From Deltaproteobacteria bacterium (GTDB lineage: Bacteria; Desulfobacterota; GWC2-55-46), in the NCBI GenBank assembly GCA_016212705.1, contig JACREU010000002.1, positions 1 through 64,000 of the forward strand: DNA of 64,000 nucleotides, written 5' to 3'. Shown here piece by piece: positions 7,276-16,006 of this stretch (position 1 is the stretch's first letter; the number at the start of each line of letters is the position of its first letter). The translations under genes and the position numbers were made by a program. The notes under the pieces were generated by a model. The model had not been told where the DNA came from. It worked only from the letters and a program-made list of their open reading frames with translations, and did not search any database.

Positions 7276-9317
7276 TGACTGACAAGAGGCCGGGACTTAA
7301 TCTCTTCATCATAAGCTTTTTGACGCTCTTCGGCGAGATGATGTTCATAAGGTACGTCTCCTCGAACATATACCTGCTGTCATACTACAAGAACGCGATT
7401 TTGATCGCCATATTCCTCGGGATCGGCATTGGTTTTCTCACGTCGAGGTCGAAGAGGAATTACATCGAGTTCATCCCCATAGCCTCGCTCGTACTTGTCA
7501 CCATCATCATCTATTTTAACGACTACCTCCGCATAGACCTCGACCACTCGCTCAAGGACGAGTCTATCTGGCCGGAGTTCTGGGCGAACACCAGGGCGCA
7601 GTCCGTCCCGATACTGGGCGTCCTCGTGTTCTTCTACGTCGCAATAGCGCTCTACTTCATCCCGCTCGGGCAGGAGACGATACGGGCCATGTCGGCGTTC
7701 AGGCCTTTGCGCGCCTATTCCATAAACGTAGCCGGGGCGCTCGCCGGCATTGTCCTCTTCGCCATCGCGGGGTGGCTCTGGACGACGCCTCTCGTCTGGT
7801 TCGCCGTCTTCCTCGTGCCGACGCTCTGGCTCAGCCGAAAGTATTCGAACAGAGTGGTCTTTTATCTCAACGCCGCCTCTATTATCATAACCCTCTTCCT
7901 CGTCTTTTCGGCCCACTTCGGCGCCGAGGTATGGTCCCCGTACAGCAGGATCAGGGTCTATCCGTTCTCGGCGCAACCGGGCTCCGGCTTCATCTCTACG
8001 ACGAACGGAAACCCGCAGGTCGGCTCCATGAACTTCGATCTCGTTTACAAAGGCCCGGAGGCGGCCCTCAACAAGGAGTCCCGCCGCATCTACGAAATAC
8101 CATATGACCTCGGCGCTCCAAAGACCGTCATGGTAGTCGGCGCGGGGGCGGGCAACGAGACGGCGATGGCGCTCCGGCAGGGCGCCTCCTACATAGACGC
8201 CGTCGAGATAGACCCTGTATTCATCACGCTCGGCTCTCATTTGTCCCCGCACAGGCCGTTTTTGGACGAAAGGGTCTCTGTCCACGTGGACGACGCGAGG
8301 GCCTTCTTCCACAAGACTAAGAAAAAATACGACCTTGTCGTCATAGGCTTCCTCGACTCCCAGTACCATCTCACGCACATGTCGAACATAAGGACCGAAA
8401 ACTTCGTCTACACCTACGAGAGCCTCAAACAGACGAAAGAGCTCCTGACCGGCGACGGCGTCCTCCAGCTCAACTACAACGCGCCCAGGCCTGACATGCG
8501 CGCGAAGCTCTATGAGATATTAAAAGACGTATACGGCGCAGACCTCGTCGTATACGCGCCGATCGGCCCGGTCTCCGGCAACATCTCCTACGTCGCTGGC
8601 CCCGGCGTGAGGGGCAAAAAGAAGGCGATCGAGGGGCTCCAGGAGATATCTTTCGGTACAATAGGGGCCCTGACGCTCCCCACCGACGACTGGCCGTTCC
8701 TCTATCTCGACGGGAAGAAGATACCGAGGGAGTACTGGTCGATGCTCCTCCTGGTGCCCGTCATCTCTTTCGCGCTCATAAGGGTCGTAGCAGGGCGTCA
8801 TGGGGCCTTCAGCCTCAAATTCTTCATGCTCGGGCTCGGGTTCATGCTCCTTGAGACAAAATCAATAACATCATTCGCGCTCCTTTTCGGCTCGACGGTG
8901 ACGGTCGTCTCCATAGTCATCGCGGCGATACTCTCATCCGTCCTCCTCGCCAACTTCATAATACACAGGTGGTACATGGAGTCCGTCATTGTCCCGTACC
9001 TGCTTATTTTCGCATCGCTCGCCGTCCTTTACTTCCTGCCCTTGAGTCTGTTTATCGGGCTCAACTGGACTGCAAAGCTCGCCGTATCGCTCCTCCTCAT
9101 TTCGGCCCCGATATTCTTCGCGTCGTTCGTCTTCGGCATATCCTTCGCCGGCTCGGAGAGGATGGACGTCGACATGGGCTCGAATATCTTCGGCGCGGTC
9201 GTCGGCGGTATGTCCGAGTACCTTTCGATGGCGATGGGCTTCAACGGGCTCTACGTCGTCAGCCTCGTAGCGTACGCGATCGCCTTTATAATAGACATTA
9301 AGGGGAGGAAGGCTTGA
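7275..9317 (+). CDS. Membrane protein fused to a spermidine-synthase-like domain
   Basis: 680 aa. N-terminal hydrophobic segments (about residues 10-215) are followed by a Rossmann domain of the spermine/spermidine synthase type: VVGAGAGNETAMAL (glycine-rich loop), VEIDP (acidic end of strand 2), VHVDDARAFF and YDLVVIGFLDSQ. A second membrane block fills about residues 485-675. Such 'spermidine synthase-like' membrane proteins are widespread but mostly uncharacterised; known relatives transfer aminopropyl or methyl groups. The start at 7275 overlaps the upstream stop by one base (TGATG). The gene lies between two GT-C proteins in the pilus locus, so it may work on the same glycan or pilin substrate (inference). 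Confidence 0.75.
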   Translation: MTDKRPGLNLFIISFLTLFGEMMFIRYVSSNIYLLSYYKNAILIAIFLGIGIGFLTSRSKRNYIEFIPIASLVLVTIIIYFNDYLRIDLDHSLKDESIWPEFWANTRAQSVPILGVLVFFYVAIALYFIPLGQETIRAMSAFRPLRAYSINVAGALAGIVLFAIAGWLWTTPLVWFAVFLVPTLWLSRKYSNRVVFYLNAASIIITLFLVFSAHFGAEVWSPYSRIRVYPFSAQPGSGFISTTNGNPQVGSMNFDLVYKGPEAALNKESRRIYEIPYDLGAPKTVMVVGAGAGNETAMALRQGASYIDAVEIDPVFITLGSHLSPHRPFLDERVSVHVDDARAFFHKTKKKYDLVVIGFLDSQYHLTHMSNIRTENFVYTYESLKQTKELLTGDGVLQLNYNAPRPDMRAKLYEILKDVYGADLVVYAPIGPVSGNISYVAGPGVRGKKKAIEGLQEISFGTIGALTLPTDDWPFLYLDGKKIPREYWSMLLLVPVISFALIRVVAGRHGAFSLKFFMLGLGFMLLETKSITSFALLFGSTVTVVSIVIAAILSSVLLANFIIHRWYMESVIVPYLLIFASLAVLYFLPLSLFIGLNWTAKLAVSLLLISAPIFFASFVFGISFAGSERMDVDMGSNIFGAVVGGMSEYLSMAMGFNGLYVVSLVAYAIAFIIDIKGRKA

Positions 9318-10999
9318 GAGGGGGGGGGGCCTCAAAAGCAGGCGTTATCTCCGGAGCCATAGCCGCGTGCATCCTCGTCGTATTCATCGCAACCGCTTCA
9401 TCCGTCGCGCTTAAAAAAAACAACACATGGGACGAGTCCGCGCACATACTCTCGGGTTACGCCTATGTAAAAAACGGGATGGACTGGCTCTCGCCGCTTA
9501 ACCACCCGGTCCTGGGCAGAGCCATATCAGGCGCGCTCCCGGCCGCGTTTCTCGACCTCGACTTTGACGAGAAGGTCCGTCCGGAGGGCGCGCCCGACTC
9601 AAACTTCTTCCCGTATTCGCTTAAGTTCCTCTACGAGAACAGCGTCGACGGCGGCACAATCCTTTTCTGGAGCAGGCTTGGCAATATAACCCTCGCCGCA
9701 CTACTCGGTATATTCGTCTTTGTCTGGTCGCGGGAGCTCTGGGGGGGAAAGGGCGCGCTCCTATCTCTCTTTCTCTATGCGCTCTGTCCCAATATTATCG
9801 CGAATGCCTCCATCGCCACGACAGACCTCCCTATTACCGCCTTTTTCTTTATATCGCTCTACTTCCTCTATCGCCTTGACGCGAAGGGGGTTACGGCATG
9901 GAGGGCCACAGCCGCGGCAGTAGCGATAGCCTTCGCGCTCGCCTCGAAGCATACGGCATTACTCCTTTCCCCTATTGTCCTTGCGTCCTTCGGAATCGCA
10001 TTAAGGCGGGAGGGCAAAAAGGCCCTGCCGTATTACGCGTTACTGGTCATTACCGTCTATCTCTGCCTCTGGGCCTTGTACGGTTTCAGGTTCCGGTCCG
10101 GGAGCCCCAACTACGAGCCGCTCAATTGGTCCGCTTTCCAATCATCTTCACTGACGCCTGCCTTTGACTTTGCGAGGTCCTGGCGGCTCCTCCCGGAGGC
10201 GTACCTTTACAGTGTCGCCGGGGTCGTCATGGGGGCGTCCACCGGCAAGGCGGCCTTTCTCATGGGAGGGTATACGAGCACGGGCTGGTGGTATTACTTT
10301 ATCGTCGCGTTCCTCATAAAGACGCCTATCCCGGCGCTGATACTCCTCGTCGCCTCCGTCCTCTACCTTTTCGCGGTCCGTGAAATCAGAAAGTGCCTGT
10401 GGCTCGTCATTCCGGCGCTTATCGTTTTTACGGCGATGTCCCTTCAAAAGGTCAACATCGGCATCCGCCATATACTCCCGGTCTATCCGTTCATATTCAC
10501 GCTCATCGGTTTCGTCCCGCTAATAAATACAAAGAGCGCGAGGGTTGCCAGACTCGTCTTCGCCCTATTGATAGCCTGGTACGCCTTTTCGGCGGTTTCG
10601 ATTTATCCGCACCAGCTCGCTTATTTTAACGAGTTCATCGGAGGCCCTCAAAACGGCTACAAATATCTTGTGGATTCCAACCTCGACTGGGGGCAGGACC
10701 TTAAGGGTCTCAAGGATTACATGGATAAAAACCATATCGACAGGATAAAGCTTGCGTACTTCGGCCTCTCTGACCCGAGGTATTTCGGCATAGACTATGA
10801 GTACCTCCCGAGCTACGCGATACTCGCGCCCGTGAACGTAAAAGACGCGGTCGCTCTCAAGGGCTCTTTCGCGATAAGCGCTACCATGCTCCAGGGCGTC
10901 TACCTCGCTGACAGGGACTATTACAGGGTCTTTAGGGATATGAAACCCTCCGGGAACGTCGGATACTCCATATTCATCTATGACCTCGATAACGATTGA
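9314..10999 (+). CDS. GT39/ArnT-like GT-C glycosyltransferase
   Basis: 561-aa membrane glycosyltransferase with about ten hydrophobic segments. The first periplasmic loop has the family's acidic motif (NTWDESAH) followed by LSPLNHPVLGRA, as in PMT/ArnT-type enzymes that use polyprenyl-phosphate sugars. Start is a TTG overlapping the upstream stop, supported by AGGGGAGGAAGG directly before it; no ATG exists in the early reading frame. Codons 3-5 lie in a run of ten G (9320-9329), so slipped-strand changes there would shut the gene off. Context with the YfhO-like and spermidine-synthase-like genes suggests a modification cassette. Confidence 0.78.
   Translation: MRGGGASKAGVISGAIAACILVVFIATASSVALKKNNTWDESAHILSGYAYVKNGMDWLSPLNHPVLGRAISGALPAAFLDLDFDEKVRPEGAPDSNFFPYSLKFLYENSVDGGTILFWSRLGNITLAALLGIFVFVWSRELWGGKGALLSLFLYALCPNIIANASIATTDLPITAFFFISLYFLYRLDAKGVTAWRATAAAVAIAFALASKHTALLLSPIVLASFGIALRREGKKALPYYALLVITVYLCLWALYGFRFRSGSPNYEPLNWSAFQSSSLTPAFDFARSWRLLPEAYLYSVAGVVMGASTGKAAFLMGGYTSTGWWYYFIVAFLIKTPIPALILLVASVLYLFAVREIRKCLWLVIPALIVFTAMSLQKVNIGIRHILPVYPFIFTLIGFVPLINTKSARVARLVFALLIAWYAFSAVSIYPHQLAYFNEFIGGPQNGYKYLVDSNLDWGQDLKGLKDYMDKNHIDRIKLAYFGLSDPRYFGIDYEYLPSYAILAPVNVKDAVALKGSFAISATMLQGVYLADRDYYRVFRDMKPSGNVGYSIFIYDLDND
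9320..9329 (+). repeat. G10 homopolymer at the 5' end of the GT39 gene
   Basis: Ten consecutive G starting at the third base of codon 2 and covering codons 3-5. Tracts of this length at the start of glycosyltransferase genes are classic phase-variation sites in other bacteria, and are also common places for assembly error. Confidence 0.8.
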
Positions 11000-11022
11000 A
11001 TGTTCACTCCCAAAATACTATA

Positions 11023-11622
11023 ATGCCGTCCGTGAATAAGGGCTTTACCCTGATAGAGCTCGTCCTTGTGATCACGCTTACGGCGATAGTCGCCGCCGTC
11101 GCGTATCCGATGATCTTTGGCGGGACCTCTGCCATCTCCGTCCCTGTCTTTACAAAGAAGGTCCAGGAGGATATCCGCTACGCGCAGTCCTTAGTGCTCC
11201 TCCGCTCAAACCTCGACACCCCGAACGCCACGAACCCGACCTTCAGGTACCGCATAAGGTTCAACGTCGCGGACGCGAGCTGTCCCGGCTCGTCCCAATA
11301 CACCATAGTAAACGACGCGGACAACAACGGCACATGGGGCGAAAATCCCAACGGCTCCGGAGCCGTGGAGAGCGCAAGGGACCCCGCGTCCGGCGACTCC
11401 TTCTTCTGCGTACGCATGGACACAGGCGACTTCGATGGATTTCAGGTCTCGGCGGACTTCGGCGGCTCGGCGCCCGGGATATTGGAGTTCGATACGATGG
11501 GCGTGCCTTACGACAGCGACGGAGTGAGGCTTACGGCCTCAAAGACCGTAACTGTCGCAAAGGGCGCGATTACGGGGACAGTGACAGTTACGCCGGTCAC
11601 CGGCATGGCTACGGCACAATGA
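11023..11622 (+). CDS. Minor pilin, GspH/FimT-like
   Basis: 199-aa prepilin with leader MPSVNKG and mature FTLIELVLVITLTAIVAAVAYP (Glu5 present), followed by a beta-rich domain. The region VQEDIRYAQSL after the helix is the GspH/FimT pattern. The ATG at 11023 gives a normal seven-residue leader; a TTG at 10996 overlapping the upstream stop would give a 16-residue leader. Neither has a clear ribosome site. It probably contributes to the pilus-tip initiation complex with the next three genes, to which it is linked by ATGATGA overlap. Confidence 0.8.
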   Translation: MPSVNKGFTLIELVLVITLTAIVAAVAYPMIFGGTSAISVPVFTKKVQEDIRYAQSLVLLRSNLDTPNATNPTFRYRIRFNVADASCPGSSQYTIVNDADNNGTWGENPNGSGAVESARDPASGDSFFCVRMDTGDFDGFQVSADFGGSAPGILEFDTMGVPYDSDGVRLTASKTVTVAKGAITGTVTVTPVTGMATAQ

Positions 11623-12035
11623 TGAGAAACGAACAGGGCTTCACCCTTATAGAGGTCGTAATGGTCATAGTGGTGCTGGCGATAGCCGGCACCGGCATCC
11701 TCATGTACTTCGCTGGCCTCTCCGGCAGGCCCGACGCGGTAACGCTCGCGCAGGCCGCCGCGCTCGCGCAGGAGAAGGTGGAGAGGTTGATCGCCGACAA
11801 GAAGGCGAACGGCTTCAATACTATAGTCTCTGAGGTCCCGGCTACACTGCCCGCGCCGTTCGACAGGTTCACCCGCGAGGTCGAGGTCTTCTGCGTGCAG
11901 GAGGCCGATCTTGACACCTCAAACGGCACCATGCCTGGTTGCTCCGACTCCGACATAAACGCCAAAAGGGTGAGGGTGAATGTATCGTGGGGGGGCGGCT
12001 CATCGGACTTTGTGACCGTCATGACAAGCCACTGA
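11619..12035 (+). CDS. Minor pilin, MshD/GspI/PilV-like
   Basis: 138-aa prepilin; leader MMRNEQG, mature FTLIEVVMVIVVLAIAGTG with Glu5. A short post-helix region has AAALAQEKVERLIADKK, typical of PilV/GspI-type subunits (ALAQEKLE pattern). Two Cys (FCVQE and PGCSD) could form a disulfide. The start is one of two adjacent ATG codons overlapping the previous stop. It ends in SDFVTVMTSH, and a six- to seven-G run lies near 11990. Confidence 0.8.
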   Translation: MMRNEQGFTLIEVVMVIVVLAIAGTGILMYFAGLSGRPDAVTLAQAAALAQEKVERLIADKKANGFNTIVSEVPATLPAPFDRFTREVEVFCVQEADLDTSNGTMPGCSDSDINAKRVRVNVSWGGGSSDFVTVMTSH

Positions 12036-12580
12036 TGATGACCGGTCCGTTCGATAAAAAGGGGTTCACCCTTATCGAGACGGTCATGGTCATCGTCCTC
12101 GTCGGCATCATCGGCACCGTCATATCCTCCATCATGTTCCAGGGGGCGAAGTCGCTGGAGGCCGGGGACATAAGGAAAGAGCTCTCGTCCCAGGGGAGGC
12201 TCGTTGTCGAGAGGGCTTCCCGCGAGATGCGCCTTATGCGCTGTACCACGGCAGGGAACTCCTGCGTGCCCCAGGCCGCGGACGTAACGACATGGACAGC
12301 CACCGACTTGAAGTTCGTAACGGCCAATTACGAGAGGGTGGGGTTAAGGTACGACGCCGGGACGCTGAAACTCAGCTATGGCGTTGGAGCAGTTGCCGTC
12401 GACCCGGAGTACACGCTCGCCGATAACGTATCCGCGGCGTCTTTCGAATACCTTAAAAGCGACGGCACCCCGGCGGCCGCCGTGAACGAGACGTGGGTGA
12501 TAATACTCAACATGACGCTCACAAGCGGCGCCGAGTCCGTGCCGTTCAGGGCCTCGGTCCACCCGAGGGGCTTTAGATGA
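12035..12580 (+). CDS. Minor pilin, PilW/GspJ-like
   Basis: 181-aa prepilin; leader MMTGPFDKKG, mature FTLIETVMVIVLVGIIGTVI with Glu5. Downstream LSSQGRLVVERASREMRLMR is the helix extension seen in GspJ/PilW proteins. Cys pair CTTAGNSC near residues 69-76. It overlaps the previous gene by one base (TGATG) and the next by four (ATGA), so all four minor-pilin genes are translationally coupled. Confidence 0.8.
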   Translation: MMTGPFDKKGFTLIETVMVIVLVGIIGTVISSIMFQGAKSLEAGDIRKELSSQGRLVVERASREMRLMRCTTAGNSCVPQAADVTTWTATDLKFVTANYERVGLRYDAGTLKLSYGVGAVAVDPEYTLADNVSAASFEYLKSDGTPAAAVNETWVIILNMTLTSGAESVPFRASVHPRGFR

Positions 12581-13347
12581 AACGGTTGATATCGAACGGA
12601 CGGGGGGCGTCGATCATCGGCGTGATACTTGTCCTCGCGGTCCTGACCCTCTCGGGCGTGATATTCGTTTCCATATTTTCTACAGGCGTGGAGGAATCCA
12701 CCGGAGAGGTCTTGTCATCAAGGGCGCTTTTCGCGGCAGAGGGCGGGCTTGAGGCCGCGATAGGGCATCTTAAGAGAACGCCTGTAAGCACTTACTGGCT
12801 ATGGAAGGACGGCTACCTCGCCAAGCCCGTCGGCGGAGGCACAATGGACGTTGAGGTGCTCGAGTACGAGTCGAGGGACTCTACCCTCACGGCATCGAAT
12901 AAATGCGAGCCGTTCGAGTCCGTCATAGTCTCAACCGGCGCAAACCCCGCGCGCACGGTCTATGTGTCGCTTGCGTGGTCGTCGGCGTCGAACATGGCGC
13001 TTGAGCTCTACGACAACAGCGTCGCGGACTGCAACAACCCCGCGGCCTCGGCCACACTCATTGCGTCCTCGGCTACGGCAAATATACCGGAGACGGTCCG
13101 CTACCGTGTCCAGACCGCGCCTCCGGCAACCCTTACGTACACCGCGCGCGTCACCGGGGCCGTCGGGGACGTTTACAAGCTCAGGATAGCCCACCCGGAC
13201 GAGACGAACTTCGGCACAGGGTCCACATGCGGTCAACCGGCCGGGCCTCCGTACGACTCCTGCATGAGGGCCGTGATATCATTGGGCAGGCATCAGAACG
13301 CGAGGAGAGAGGTCTTCTCCGGTTTCAGCCGCACGCCTTTAAGGTGA
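12577..13347 (+). CDS. PilX/MshP-like minor pilin subunit
   Basis: 256 aa. The N-terminus has RGASIIGVILVLAVLTLSGVIFVSI followed by SSRALFAAEGGLEAAIGHL, the PilX/MshP/GspK arrangement (AAE...A after the helix). Glu5 is absent, as in MshP- and GspK-type tip subunits. The larger C-terminal part has four Cys and no recognised domain. Together with the three preceding genes it makes the usual four-subunit initiation complex. The ATG overlaps the previous stop. Confidence 0.72.
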   Translation: MKRLISNGRGASIIGVILVLAVLTLSGVIFVSIFSTGVEESTGEVLSSRALFAAEGGLEAAIGHLKRTPVSTYWLWKDGYLAKPVGGGTMDVEVLEYESRDSTLTASNKCEPFESVIVSTGANPARTVYVSLAWSSASNMALELYDNSVADCNNPAASATLIASSATANIPETVRYRVQTAPPATLTYTARVTGAVGDVYKLRIAHPDETNFGTGSTCGQPAGPPYDSCMRAVISLGRHQNARREVFSGFSRTPLR

Positions 13348-13351
13348 ATAA

Positions 13352-15853
13352 ATGAGAGCACGCACATACATCTTTTTTGCGCTCGCGTTGGTCACGGCGC
13401 TTTTGTTCCACGCGCTCGCCGGGGCCGCCGAGACATTCTCAGTGACCGTCCCAGCTGGCACGGAAGTCACCATGCAGGACCCGAACGCCGTAATCCCGTT
13501 TACGGTTACGAATATAACCGGCTCCACCAAGGACATAAGGGAGATAACATTCAGGATAGACATCGCCAAATACAACTTCAGCACAGCTACCGTCCCTCCG
13601 GCAGGGTGGTGCATAAAGGAGGCGGAGCCAGACAGGATAACCTTCGCGCTGACACAGGGCTCAGGCGCGTGCAGCAGCGGCTCCACCACGAGCCGTATAT
13701 CACCCGGCGGGAGCCTCGTCTTCAATATTACAATGTTGCCGCTTGCCGCCTCTGCGGACGTCGCCGGGGATACGCTTACGAGCGTTACCGTCGACACCCA
13801 GGGCGGGTTCTCCCGCTCTGGCGCGCTCCCGACGTGGACACGGAGGTCCTTTGAGGCGACACTCGTTGCAACACCTGAGTCCCTCGGCGTCGGAGGGACG
13901 ATAACGCTCACCATGCAGGTGACAAACCGCTCGACAACAACGCAGTCGAATATAACATCTACCCCGACGCCGCCCACGCCGTCGAGCGCGATTGCGACCC
14001 TCTCGGAGGGCCCCTACTACGGCTCGACCGGACTCGACGGCAACCACACCTCCTCGGCGACGATTATAACCGTAGCGTCGACCGCCGGCTTCACCTCGCC
14101 GGGGGCCATAAGGATCGACTCAGAGGACGTCTGTTACACCGGGACGACCGCGACTACCTTTACCGGCGTTACGCGCGGGTGCAACCTGACGACGGCCGCC
14201 TCCCACACGACAGGCGCCGTTGTCTACGCGAAGACGCAGTACTCGCTCACGGCTGGGCAAACAGGGGTGCTAATATGGTTGTATGGCGCGACGTCGACCG
14301 GGACGGTCTACTTTACGACGCGCGCGACAAATTCCGGGTCCACCGCGAACTCCGTACTCCTTAACTCGAACACGGTCCTCATCGGCAACTTCACCGCCTT
14401 TATCACCGTAACCCCTGAAAGCGTCATAACCGGGCAGTCTGTGACTGTAGAGATGGAGGTCAGGAACAACGGTACGTCGGCCCTCATCAATATCGCGCCT
14501 TCGGCCCTTACCCCATGCGCCGGCGGGGCGACAGAGACGCTCTTAAGCGGCCCCTCGCCATCGTCCATCTCATCGCTCGGAAGCGGCTCAACAGGGGCAT
14601 TCTCATGGACTTACGCCATAACCGGGTCTCTCGGCCAGACGTACTGTCTCACAGGCTACGGTACGGCCTCGGGAGGCGCGACAACGAACACCGCTACGTC
14701 GAACTCCGGCGCTATCTCCCAGTACTCGGCGACGGTCTCTCCTTCGGTCATAGCGAGCGGGACTGCGAACCAGACCCTAACCTGGTCTGTCTACAACGGA
14801 GGCGCCTGTACCCTTAAAAATATCGAGATATCTTTCCCTGGAGGCGGAGGCAACTGGACCTGCTCGTCGGTTATTGCCCCTGCCGGGTGGACAGGCTCTT
14901 GCGGAGGGACAAAGGTGACGTTTCAATCGAGCAGTTCCGCGAACGACATACCAACGGGCGGCACAAAGGCGTTCTCGATAACGTACTCGACGACCGAGAC
15001 GGTCACTTCAGACAAGGTAGTCGCTTTCCCGGTAAACCCGGTCCCAAGGGGAGGGTGCGGGGGGTCGGAGGCGGAGATAGGCACCTATGTGACGGTTACG
15101 GCCTACGGACTCTCGGTCGCGCACTCTCCGGTCGGCCCGGTCTACGCCGACGGTAGCGCGACCTACACCATGACCGCCACACTCGTCTCAGGTAGTACGC
15201 CGGTCGCCGGAAAGACCGTGACCTTCTCGACGACGAACGGCACGCTCTCTCCGGCTACAGCCGTGACCGACGCAAACGGCGAGGCAACGGTCGCGCTAAT
15301 AGCCCCGAACAGCACCACAAACACCACCGCGACCGTCACCGCGGCCTATTTGAACTCATCAGGGACCGATATTGTCAGCTTTACCGGCTGGAACAAGGCG
15401 AATATCCAGTACTGGGGGTCGCTCTCCCCGGCGTCCGCCTCTTGCAACGCGACAGTCTCCTTTACCATGGTCCTTAAGAATATAAGCGGAACGACGTCCA
15501 TGACGCCGAATACCGGGAGTTACTTCGCCTTCAACGACTCGTCAGCCGGCGGCTCTTCCGTCTTTCAGGCGTACCTGAATTCCGCCGTGACGCTCTCGGC
15601 TGGCGCGACACAGACGCTCGTATTCGGCTCTCCTACAAGCTCGGGCGGAGGCGGAGGGGTTGTCATACCGTCCACCTTCCTTGCCGGGACATACTCTCCG
15701 ACGCTTAACTCCGCGCCGCCCCCGGCGAGCGGGCTCTTTTTGACCGACGGCGGGACAAACGACCAGTACCGGACGATTACGGATACCGTGACCATTTCAG
15801 GTGACTGCGGGTCGGTCAACGTCTACATCATAGAGTGGCACGAGTTCAGGTGA
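13352..15853 (+). CDS. Large secreted Ig-like repeat protein, possible pilus-associated adhesin
   Basis: 833 aa with a clear Sec signal (about residues 1-26, ending AGAA). The rest is Thr/Ser/Gly-rich beta structure. Residues about 226-293 contain IRIDSEDVCYTG...FTGVTRGCN, a module often seen in secreted and phage fibre proteins. Residues about 586-680 form a bacterial Ig-like (Big_1, invasin/intimin type) domain with AGKTVTFSTTNG and TDANGEATVAL. It starts 4 nt after the minor-pilin stop. In MSHA operons this slot holds MshQ, a large variable extracellular protein; homology to MshQ was not tested. No LPXTG or autotransporter barrel is seen, so attachment may be through the pilus. Confidence 0.7.
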   Translation: MRARTYIFFALALVTALLFHALAGAAETFSVTVPAGTEVTMQDPNAVIPFTVTNITGSTKDIREITFRIDIAKYNFSTATVPPAGWCIKEAEPDRITFALTQGSGACSSGSTTSRISPGGSLVFNITMLPLAASADVAGDTLTSVTVDTQGGFSRSGALPTWTRRSFEATLVATPESLGVGGTITLTMQVTNRSTTTQSNITSTPTPPTPSSAIATLSEGPYYGSTGLDGNHTSSATIITVASTAGFTSPGAIRIDSEDVCYTGTTATTFTGVTRGCNLTTAASHTTGAVVYAKTQYSLTAGQTGVLIWLYGATSTGTVYFTTRATNSGSTANSVLLNSNTVLIGNFTAFITVTPESVITGQSVTVEMEVRNNGTSALINIAPSALTPCAGGATETLLSGPSPSSISSLGSGSTGAFSWTYAITGSLGQTYCLTGYGTASGGATTNTATSNSGAISQYSATVSPSVIASGTANQTLTWSVYNGGACTLKNIEISFPGGGGNWTCSSVIAPAGWTGSCGGTKVTFQSSSSANDIPTGGTKAFSITYSTTETVTSDKVVAFPVNPVPRGGCGGSEAEIGTYVTVTAYGLSVAHSPVGPVYADGSATYTMTATLVSGSTPVAGKTVTFSTTNGTLSPATAVTDANGEATVALIAPNSTTNTTATVTAAYLNSSGTDIVSFTGWNKANIQYWGSLSPASASCNATVSFTMVLKNISGTTSMTPNTGSYFAFNDSSAGGSSVFQAYLNSAVTLSAGATQTLVFGSPTSSGGGGGVVIPSTFLAGTYSPTLNSAPPPASGLFLTDGGTNDQYRTITDTVTISGDCGSVNVYIIEWHEFR

Positions 15854-15863
15854 GATAATTTTC

Positions 15864-15892
15864 TTTCAAAAAGGTGTTGAACTGGATATAAT
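15864..15892 (+). promoter_or_regulatory. Possible internal promoter before the mshM-like gene
   Basis: A perfect -10 TATAAT (15887-15892) with a weak -35 TTTCAA (15864-15869) at 17 bp, in a 153-bp spacer (15854-16006) that is AT-rich against its surroundings. It would allow the assembly genes to be expressed apart from the minor pilins. Confidence 0.4.
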
Positions 15893-16006
15893 AGCCGTAA
15901 TTTTTAAAGGTTTTTTGACAAAAGGGCTATAGATTTCCCCAAAACTGCCGATTTTTTAGTCATGGGGGGGCGAAGACCCCCTAAAATCCTGAAAAAAAGG
16001 CCCCTA

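Noticed and set aside
7380-8378. 332-codon minus-strand open frame opposite the spermidine-synthase-like gene
   Set aside because: Rich in Arg, Glu, Asp and Val with no domain or ribosome site; it is the complement of a well-supported gene, typical of GC-rich antisense frames.
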